Assembly (NCBI GenBank): GCA_913041775.1
Contig: CAJWJW010000071.1
Span: forward strand, 1 to 6,947
From: an uncultured Flavobacteriales bacterium
GTDB taxonomy: Bacteria > Bacteroidota > Bacteroidia > Flavobacteriales > UBA7430
Reading direction: 5' to 3'
DNA length: 6,947 nucleotides
In this document: positions 1 to 5,256 of the stretch, one piece after another
How positions within the stretch are numbered: position 1 is the stretch's first letter
Layout: each line of letters starts with the position of its first letter
Made by a program: the position numbers and the translations under genes
The notes under the pieces: model-generated
Databases searched by the model: none
Told to the model about the DNA's origin: nothing
Seen by the model: the letters and a program-made list of their open reading frames with translations, nothing else

Positions 1-167
1 TCGGATTTATGGGAGGCTACGAATGGGTTTTAATCCTTTTAGCTGTCCTTTTATTGTTTGGTGGTAAAAAAATACCAGAGCTTATGCGTGGTTTAGGAAG
101 CGGAATTAAAGAATTTAAAGACGCGGCTAAAGAAGAAAAAGACAAGTTAGACAGTACAGAAGAGTAA
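1..167 (+). CDS. tatA: TatA/TatE-type twin-arginine translocase subunit (5' end missing)
   Basis: The reading frame is open from base 3 to a TAA stop at 165-167, giving 54 visible codons. The visible protein begins GFMGGYEWVLILLAVLLLFG and continues GKKIPELMRGLGSGIKEFKD before a charged tail ending in STEE. This is the TatA pattern: a short N-terminal membrane helix with a polar Glu at its start, the FG hinge, then an amphipathic helix and an acidic/lysine-rich C-terminus. TatA oligomerises in the inner membrane with TatC to export folded proteins with twin-arginine signals. An ATG at 9-11 is in frame, but family members normally have several residues before this Gly-Phe-Met-Gly-Gly stretch, so the true start is probably just outside the window. 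TatA and TatE cannot be told apart here. Only 16 bp separate it from gatA, which suggests co-transcription. Confidence 0.9.
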   Translation, partial: GFMGGYEWVLILLAVLLLFGGKKIPELMRGLGSGIKEFKDAAKEEKDKLDSTEE

Positions 168-183
168 TCCTTAATTACAAGCC

Positions 184-1611
184 TTGAAGAATTTTTCCTC
201 TCTAAGAGAAATCAAAGAATCCTTAGCTAAGGGTTCGGCGAGCTGCAAATCCTTGGTAGAATACTACCTCGACCGTATTACAAAACACCAAGATTTAAAT
301 ATTTTTTTAGAAGTATTTTCTGAAACTGCCCTCGCGCAAGCCCAAAAAGTAGATCAAAAACTACAAGAAGGTACTGCAGGGAGATTGGCAGGGATGGTGA
401 TTTCTATAAAAGACAATATTTGCTTTAGAGGGCATAAAGTTTCTGCATCGTCTAAAATTTTAGAAGGTTTTGAGTCGCTTTATAGTGCTACCGTAGTTGA
501 GCGTTTATTAGAAGAAGATGCCATTATTATTGGGCGTTTAAACTGTGATGAATTTGCGATGGGTTCTTCAAACGAAAACTCTGCCTATGGTCCGGTAAAA
601 AATCCTGTGAACCCAAAAATGGTTCCTGGAGGTTCTTCTGGAGGCTCTGCTGCCGCAGTAGCTGCGGACTTATGTCAGTTAGCTTTGGGTAGCGATACTG
701 GAGGTTCTATCCGCCAACCAGCTGCTTTTTGTGGGGTGGTTGGAATGAAACCTACCTACGCTCGTATTTCAAGATTTGGACTAATTGCTTACGCTTCTTC
801 ATTCGACCAAATAGGTCCTTTAGCTAAATCTGTAGAAGATGCTGCTTTGGTTACCGAAATAATGGCGGGTAAAGACGAAAATGACTCTACCAGTTCTTCA
901 GTTCCTGTAAGTTCTTACAGTAATTTAGATGCTCCTGTAGAAAAGAGAAAAATAGCTTACTTAAAAGAATACATTGAAACTCCAGGTTTAAGCCCGGAGA
1001 TAAAAGCCAATTTCTTACAATTAATTACCGATTTAAGAGCTGAAGGTCATACCGTAGAGGAGCAAGCATTTTCTTATTTAGATGCGATGGTACCTGCGTA
1101 TTATGTACTAACTACAGCTGAGGCTTCGTCTAATTTGGCGCGTTTCGACGGAGTTCACTTTGGGTATAGAAGTCCAAATGCACACGATTTAGAAAGCACT
1201 TACAAGATGTCGAGAACCGAAGGTTTTGGCGAGGAAGTAAAACGTAGAATTATGCTTGGTACTTTTGTACTAAGTTCTGGTTATTACGATGCTTATTATA
1301 CTAAAGCACAAAGTGTACGTAGACTAATTCAAGATCGAACAAAGGCAATTTTTGAAGACTTCGATTTTGTACTGATGCCGACTACACCAACTACTGCTTT
1401 TGAAATAGGCAGAAAAAACGAAGATCCTACCGTAGTTTATTTAGAAGATATATATACAGTACATGCTAATTTAGCTGGTGTACCTGCTATTTCTTTACCG
1501 CTATGGAATTCTTCGGAGAATATGCCAATTGGAGTTCAACTAATGGCGGCAGAATTTAACGAGTCTGCATTGTTTTCTTTTTCAGAAAAATTAATGAAGC
1601 ATAAAAACTAG
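184..1611 (+). CDS. gatA: Glutamyl-tRNA(Gln)/aspartyl-tRNA(Asn) amidotransferase subunit A
   Basis: GatA is the glutaminase subunit of the GatCAB complex. It releases ammonia from glutamine so that GatB can amidate mis-charged Glu-tRNA(Gln) (or Asp-tRNA(Asn)) in the cytoplasm. The 475-residue product has the usual GatA length and the amidase-signature fold. The Lys/cis-Ser/Ser triad is visible as K76 (in SIKDN), S151 (in GGSSGGSA) and S175 (in DTGGSIRQP). Residues corresponding to the S. aureus GatA glutamine-binding set appear as Y306, R355 and D422, at a constant offset of three, so the enzyme looks intact. The start is TTG at 184. An in-frame TAA at 172-174 leaves no room for an upstream ATG, and the first internal ATG (residue 71) would delete the N-terminal helices conserved in the family. 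The TAG stop directly abuts the next gene's ATG. gatB and gatC are not in the window; an unlinked gatA is not unusual. Confidence 0.95.
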   Translation: MKNFSSLREIKESLAKGSASCKSLVEYYLDRITKHQDLNIFLEVFSETALAQAQKVDQKLQEGTAGRLAGMVISIKDNICFRGHKVSASSKILEGFESLYSATVVERLLEEDAIIIGRLNCDEFAMGSSNENSAYGPVKNPVNPKMVPGGSSGGSAAAVAADLCQLALGSDTGGSIRQPAAFCGVVGMKPTYARISRFGLIAYASSFDQIGPLAKSVEDAALVTEIMAGKDENDSTSSSVPVSSYSNLDAPVEKRKIAYLKEYIETPGLSPEIKANFLQLITDLRAEGHTVEEQAFSYLDAMVPAYYVLTTAEASSNLARFDGVHFGYRSPNAHDLESTYKMSRTEGFGEEVKRRIMLGTFVLSSGYYDAYYTKAQSVRRLIQDRTKAIFEDFDFVLMPTTPTTAFEIGRKNEDPTVVYLEDIYTVHANLAGVPAISLPLWNSSENMPIGVQLMAAEFNESALFSFSEKLMKHKN

Positions 1612-2877
1612 ATGAACAATTTAAGCAAGTTTCTGTTTTTTACTTTTTTAAGTCTTTGCTTTTTTGCTTCGGCTCATAACGAAGAGGTTAAAAACAAAGA
1701 CAGCTTAAAAGTTGTTTTTTTAGACGATCCTCTAGTAGCAAATTTCGACAGTATATTATTGGCAAACTATGCGAATACAGAACACTTATTTGGTGCAGAG
1801 TTAAATCCAAATCCTGTAATACCTGTTTTTTCTGATAGTATTTATGAGCTTCGAATTAAGGAGCTGAACACTAAAACACCCATTAATTTAGTGTTTAACC
1901 CTTATGTAAAGAGCTACATAAACGTATATACCAAGCAAAGAAGAACCCAAATGTCTCACATGATGGGTTTGGCAGAATATTATTTCCCCATGTTTGAGGA
2001 GGTACTCGACCAGTTTAATTTACCCTTAGAATTAAAGTATTTAGCCATTGTTGAATCGGCTTTAAATCCACGAGCAAAATCATGGGCGGGCGCAACAGGG
2101 CTTTGGCAGTTTATGTACAATACGGGTAAGGAGTACGATTTAAAAGTAAGCTCTTATGTAGATGAGAGAATGGATCCTTACAGAGCTACTGTAGCAGCCT
2201 GTATGTACTTTCAGAGCTCCTACAAGCTCTATGGCGATTGGTCTTTGGTGTTGGCTTCTTACAATTCGGGTAGAGGGAATGTAAATAAGGCTATTCGTCG
2301 TTCTGGGGGACATAAGAACTATTGGAAAATAAGACGATTTTTACCTAAAGAAACACGCAGTTATGTACCTGCTTTTATAGCTGTTTGTTATGCGATGAAC
2401 TATGCACAAGAACACGGTATTAGTTTAGAACAGCCCAAAGTATTGCATTACGAAATAGACACTATTGAGGTTAAGTACCAAATAGATTTTGAGTATTTAT
2501 CTTCCTCATTAGACATCTCTATGTCTGAGTTGGAATTTTTAAATCCTGCTTATAAAATAAATGTAATTCCAAATATAAGTGGTCGTAAATATTACCTTAC
2601 TTTACCCATAGAAAAGATGGGTGTTTTTGTAGAGAACGAAAAAGAAATCTATGCTCATTTTGTAGCTCTAGATGCTCAAAGGCAAAAAGCTTATCCAAAG
2701 TATTCAGAGGAAGATGAACGGGTAGTTCACCGAGTAAAAAACGGAGAATATTTAGGAAAAATAGCCAATCGTTATGGTTGTTCTGTTTCTAAAATTAGAA
2801 AGTGGAATAATTTGAAGAACGATAACATTAGAGTAGGTCAGCGCTTAATATTATATGTACGACCTGATCACGTTTAG
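1612..2877 (+). CDS. Secreted MltD-like lytic murein transglycosylase (GH23 SLT domain + LysM)
   Basis: This enzyme cleaves the beta-1,4 MurNAc-GlcNAc bond of peptidoglycan to give 1,6-anhydro-MurNAc ends. Residues 1-21 form a signal peptide with a phenylalanine-rich core and an ASA-H cleavage region. There is no lipobox cysteine, so the product is probably periplasmic and soluble, unlike the lipoprotein MltD of E. coli. The SLT domain spans about residues 120-235. It has the catalytic Glu E148 in AIVESALNP, the GLWQFM motif (163-168) and ASYNSG (215-220). A LysM domain for glycan binding occupies about 371-416 (VVHRVKNGEYLGKIANRYGC onward to VGQRLILYV). A weaker LysM-like unit is visible at about 280-332, ending in YYLTLP. 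The ATG follows the gatA TAG with no gap, so translation is probably coupled to gatA. The 421-residue product is complete. GH23/LysM assignment is firm; the precise subfamily and physiological role (wall growth or recycling) are inferred. Confidence 0.92.
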   Translation: MNNLSKFLFFTFLSLCFFASAHNEEVKNKDSLKVVFLDDPLVANFDSILLANYANTEHLFGAELNPNPVIPVFSDSIYELRIKELNTKTPINLVFNPYVKSYINVYTKQRRTQMSHMMGLAEYYFPMFEEVLDQFNLPLELKYLAIVESALNPRAKSWAGATGLWQFMYNTGKEYDLKVSSYVDERMDPYRATVAACMYFQSSYKLYGDWSLVLASYNSGRGNVNKAIRRSGGHKNYWKIRRFLPKETRSYVPAFIAVCYAMNYAQEHGISLEQPKVLHYEIDTIEVKYQIDFEYLSSSLDISMSELEFLNPAYKINVIPNISGRKYYLTLPIEKMGVFVENEKEIYAHFVALDAQRQKAYPKYSEEDERVVHRVKNGEYLGKIANRYGCSVSKIRKWNNLKNDNIRVGQRLILYVRPDHV

Positions 2878-2923
2878 CGTTCTCTAAGTAGAATTTTATT
2901 TTTACTTCTCTTAACATCACTTT

Positions 2924-3928
2924 ATGAAAGCACCTTTTTTATACCTTTTTTTGGCGCTAAGTATTTGCTTATCTGCTTGTAAACAAAACACAGAAGTCGG
3001 ACTTAAACCAGCTAATTCTCGCTCCGTGCTCGCTCCTAATACAGGTAATATTTCGGAATTGGTTATTGTAATACCAGATGCCTTATGGAATGGCGTTGCG
3101 GGAACGGAATTGAAAAATATTTTTCAAACGAATGTATTAGGTATCCCACAACAAGAAGCACTATTTGATGTGTTTGCTATAAATCCATCTCAGTTTTCCA
3201 GTATTTTCCAAACCCATAAAAACATACTTTGGTTGTCTATAGGCACAACAGCCTCGGTAAGTAGAACAGATGAAAAGTGGGCTAAAAATCAATTATTTGT
3301 TTCTGTAAAAGCAAATTCAGAAACTGAGCTTAGTGCTTTACTTGTCGCTCAAGGCGAAAAAATTAGTGATTGGTTTTTGCGTAAAGATCTTGCTCGAAGA
3401 GTTTTGAAACTTAAAAAAACAGCGGAAAAAGAAGTTCAAAAAGAACTGCTAGATGCTTACAATTTTCAGATGCTTATTCCAAATGGTTATAAGGTAGCAC
3501 ATGCAGAGGAAGATTTTGTTTGGCTTAGAAGAGATAAGCCAAAAGTAAATGTGATCTCTAATTTATGGGTACTTACAATCCCCTATACAAATCCGGCGCA
3601 GCTAAGTAAAGAATACCTCATTCAGGTGAGAGATTCTTTGGGTAGAACGCATGTTGAAGGTTCAAGACCGCAGTCTTATATGACTACCGAAATGCTTTAC
3701 GAACCTGACTTTACGCTCTTATCTCAAAATCCTTATACGGTAGAAATGCGCGGCTTATGGACTATGGTAAACGACTTTTTAGGAGGTTCGTTTATTTCTT
3801 ATACTAGACTCGATAAGGCAAGCCAGAGAATAATTTATACTGAAGGATTTTTATACTGCCCCAAAGAAAGAAAACGCTTTCATATGCAGGAGCTAGAAGC
3901 CGTAATGTCTAGTTTTAAAATGAAATAG
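2924..3928 (+). CDS. DUF4837 family lipoprotein
   Basis: The product has 334 residues. Residues 1-18 are a lipoprotein signal ending in the lipobox LSAC, with C19 as the lipidation site, so it should be membrane-anchored on the periplasmic side. The body resembles the DUF4837 family of Bacteroidota. Recognisable blocks are SELVIVIPDALWNGVAGTEL (44-63), IPQQEALFDV (74-83), HKNILWLSIG (98-107), IPNGYKVAHAEEDFVWLRRD (185-204) and VEMRGLWTMVNDFLGGSFIS (273-292). The biochemical function of the family is not known to me. It lies 46 bp after the transglycosylase gene, with no convincing terminator or promoter between them, so it may belong to the same transcript and serve the cell envelope; that link is inference from position only. 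The ATG at 2924 is chosen because it gives a complete lipoprotein signal. Nothing suggests truncation. Confidence 0.85.
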   Translation: MKAPFLYLFLALSICLSACKQNTEVGLKPANSRSVLAPNTGNISELVIVIPDALWNGVAGTELKNIFQTNVLGIPQQEALFDVFAINPSQFSSIFQTHKNILWLSIGTTASVSRTDEKWAKNQLFVSVKANSETELSALLVAQGEKISDWFLRKDLARRVLKLKKTAEKEVQKELLDAYNFQMLIPNGYKVAHAEEDFVWLRRDKPKVNVISNLWVLTIPYTNPAQLSKEYLIQVRDSLGRTHVEGSRPQSYMTTEMLYEPDFTLLSQNPYTVEMRGLWTMVNDFLGGSFISYTRLDKASQRIIYTEGFLYCPKERKRFHMQELEAVMSSFKMK

Positions 3929-4020
3929 ATTTAATTCGGAATATTTCATCTCACCAATAAATCTGATACTACTTGCCAGAAATAAAGGGAGTCTATTGAT
4001 TGTGATTTAAACAAAAACGT
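3929..4020. other. Intergenic gap before the sulfur cluster, no clear regulatory element
   Basis: This 92-bp gap separates the envelope genes from the sulfur genes and is the likely place for a transcription start for the permease/DUF983 pair. An 8-bp inverted repeat (ATGAAATA at 3920-3927 with TATTTCAT at 3942-3949, 14-nt loop) overlaps the stop codon of the upstream gene. It lacks a following T-run, so it is at best a poor terminator. A TTG at 3973-3975, 18 bp before TATTGATTG (3994-4002), is only a weak match to the Bacteroidota -33/-7 promoter. The leader just before the ATG is A-rich (acaaaaacgt), as expected for flavobacterial starts without Shine-Dalgarno sequences. No copy of the GTGA-N6-TCAC dyad found before the dioxygenase gene is present. 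Confidence 0.4.
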
Positions 4021-4815
4021 ATGTACGAGCTGTTAGGATATTTTAGTGCAATTCTTATAGGTGTTACCCTTGGTTTAATTGGTGGTGGCGGCTCTATCCT
4101 TACCGTTCCGGCATTGGTATATATTATGGGATTAAACCCCGTGTTGGCTACAGCTTATTCCTTATTTATTGTTGGGATTGCCGCTTTAGTAGGTGCTTTT
4201 AAAAATAGCAAACTAGGAAATATAGATTATAAAACAGGTTTCGTTTTTGCCTTGCCTTCTTTTATTGCAGTTTACTATACCCGTAGAATATTGGTGCCAG
4301 CCATCCCTCAAGAAATTTTTAGTCTCAATGGATTTGTCCTCACTAAAGACATGGGAGTCATGTTGTTTTTCGCTTTTGTAATGTTGTTAGCTGCAATCTC
4401 TATGATAAAGGGAAGGGGCACATCTACGGGAGTTAAAAACAAACAGTTTAATTATCCCATTATAATTATAGAAGGTTTATTTGTTGGTGTTGTAACTGGT
4501 TTGGTTGGCGCTGGAGGGGGCTTTTTAATTATCCCAGCCTTGGTTTTATTGGCGGGTTTGCCCATGAAAAAAGCAGTAGGTACTTCTCTAATGATAATTG
4601 CCATAAAGTCGTTAATTGGTTTTACTGGCGACTTGGCAAATGAGCTTGTTATAGATTGGGAATTCTTATTCTCATTTAGTGCTTTAGCAGTTGTAGGAAT
4701 TATTTTGGGCACCTATTTAAGTAAGTCTGTACAAGGAGCTAAATTAAAAAAAGGATTTGGGTATTTCGTATTATTAATGGCGGTTACTGTAATTCTAAAA
4801 GAACTCGTTTCATGA
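4021..4815 (+). CDS. TSUP (TauE/SafE) family permease, putative sulfite/sulfonate exporter
   Basis: This is a 264-residue polytopic inner-membrane protein with about eight hydrophobic segments. The family's internal duplication is plain: residues 18-58 (GLIGGGGSILTVPALVYIMG...) align without gaps with 160-200 (GLVGAGGGFLIIPALVLLAG...), each carrying the glycine-rich GGG, the PALV segment and the AT(A/S)-like serine motif. Known members export sulfite, sulfoacetate and other organosulfur anions; some may import. Substrate cannot be read from sequence alone. The location one gene away from a persulfide dioxygenase-rhodanese fusion, as in the S. aureus cst locus where tauE neighbours cstB, favours removal of sulfite made during sulfide detoxification (inference). 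The ATG at 4021 is the first possible start after an in-frame TGA at 4003-4005. The stop overlaps the DUF983 start by 4 bp (ATGA), so the two are probably translationally coupled. Confidence 0.9.
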   Translation: MYELLGYFSAILIGVTLGLIGGGGSILTVPALVYIMGLNPVLATAYSLFIVGIAALVGAFKNSKLGNIDYKTGFVFALPSFIAVYYTRRILVPAIPQEIFSLNGFVLTKDMGVMLFFAFVMLLAAISMIKGRGTSTGVKNKQFNYPIIIIEGLFVGVVTGLVGAGGGFLIIPALVLLAGLPMKKAVGTSLMIIAIKSLIGFTGDLANELVIDWEFLFSFSALAVVGIILGTYLSKSVQGAKLKKGFGYFVLLMAVTVILKELVS

Positions 4816-5195
4816 AATTTATTGGCAAAGGATCTAAAGCCTTTAGTATTTTAAACAATAAGTGTCCGCGTTGTAGTATGGGTGATTTTTTCTTTTCTCA
4901 TCCTTATCACTTTAAATATTTTGGAAAAAAACACTATAATTGTAGTCACTGTGATTTGAAATTTGAACGAGAACCTGGATTCTTTTTCGGTTCTATGTTC
5001 GTTTCCTACGCCATAAGTGTTGCTCTATTTGTGGCTTGGTGGATTACTAAATCTATTCTTTTCCCTCAAATACTTGCGGGCGAAATGGTCCTCATAATGA
5101 TGGTTATACAAATCGGATTTGCCCCGATTAACTTATACGGTTCAAAATTAATTTGGCTCAACTTGTTTGTGAAATTTGACAAAGAATATTCTTAA
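4812..5195 (+). CDS. DUF983 family small membrane protein with a CxxC-CxxC zinc-ribbon-like motif
   Basis: The 127-residue product matches the DUF983 pattern. An N-terminal cytoplasmic-looking ribbon has C18-P-R-C21 and C44-S-H-C47 and is likely to bind zinc. It is followed by the hallmark EPGFFFGSMFVSYAISVALF (54-73). Two hydrophobic segments (about 58-80 and 85-112) would anchor it in the inner membrane, and the C-terminal segment reads LYGSKLIWLNLFVKFDKEY. The function of the family is unknown to me. Its ATG lies inside the stop region of the TSUP permease (ATGA overlap), so expression is probably coupled to the permease. The pairing raises the possibility of an accessory or sulfur/metal-sensing role for the cysteine pairs, but no direct evidence supports this. 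The length is normal for the family and no residues of the motif are missing. Confidence 0.88.
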   Translation: MKFIGKGSKAFSILNNKCPRCSMGDFFFSHPYHFKYFGKKHYNCSHCDLKFEREPGFFFGSMFVSYAISVALFVAWWITKSILFPQILAGEMVLIMMVIQIGFAPINLYGSKLIWLNLFVKFDKEYS

Positions 5196-5197
5196 AA

Positions 5198-5213
5198 AGT
5201 GATAATTGTCACT
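5198..5213. promoter_or_regulatory. CRP/FNR-shaped operator dyad upstream of the persulfide dioxygenase gene
   Basis: AGTGATAATTGTCACT is an inverted repeat: AGTGA and TCACT are perfect complements around a 6-bp centre, TAATTG, whose core AATT is itself symmetric. The GTGA-N6-TCAC spacing is that of CRP-type sites. It begins 3 bp after the DUF983 stop and its centre lies about 51 bp before the ATG of the dioxygenase-rhodanese gene. If the -7-like box at 5235-5242 is used, the centre would fall near -40, a typical activator position. The regulator is not in the window, so the assignment to the Crp/Fnr family rests on shape alone. Confidence 0.5.
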
Positions 5214-5220
5214 AGGTAAC

Positions 5221-5242
5221 CTAATTTACAGTAGTAAATTAG
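5221..5242. repeat. Perfect 9-bp inverted repeat with 4-nt loop in the 5' region of the dioxygenase gene
   Basis: The arms CTAATTTAC (5221-5229) and GTAAATTAG (5234-5242) are perfectly complementary around AGTA. The element ends 14 bp before the ATG at 5257. It could be a DNA operator bound by a dimer close to the transcription start or, if transcribed, a hairpin just before the start codon. It is not followed by a T-run (the following bases are cAAAAAATTAAA), so it is not a plus-strand intrinsic terminator for the DUF983 gene. A shorter dyad, TAGGTAACCTA (5213-5223), bridges it to the CRP-like site. The repeat is certain; the role is open. Confidence 0.7.
5235..5242 (+). promoter_or_regulatory. 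Candidate Bacteroidota -7 promoter box
   Basis: TAAATTAG differs at one defined position from the Bacteroidota -7 consensus TAnnTTTG. No TTG-type -33 box lies at the expected distance: the nearest upstream TTG, at 5206-5208, is 26 bp away and sits inside the CRP-like dyad. A poor -33 region would fit a promoter that needs an activator. A start near 5246 would give a leader of about 11 nt. This is suggestive only. Confidence 0.3.
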
Positions 5243-5256
5243 CAAAAAATTAAACG

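Noticed and set aside
2878..2905. T-rich stretch after a TTCT/AGAA mini-stem that looks terminator-like after the transglycosylase gene
   Set aside because: The stem has only 4 bp with a 6-nt loop, too weak for an intrinsic terminator.
3920..3949. 8-bp inverted repeat straddling the stop codon of the DUF4837 gene
   Set aside because: The stem is A+T-rich with a 14-nt loop and no following T-run. It is likely to be chance and not a working terminator.
3973..4002. Possible promoter (TTG at 3973, TATTGATTG at 3994) before the permease gene
   Set aside because: The 18-bp spacing is acceptable, but the downstream box matches TAnnTTTG poorly, so it is not called as a feature.
4072..4620. Internal duplication in the permease (residues 18-58 and 160-200)
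   Set aside because: It is the normal two-fold repeat of TSUP proteins, so it supports the family call but is not novel.
4452..4712. An 86-codon open frame on the minus strand
   Set aside because: It lies wholly inside the TSUP permease gene, its peptide is low-complexity and rich in Lys, Pro and Ile, and it mirrors the hydrophobic codons of the plus strand. It is a shadow frame.
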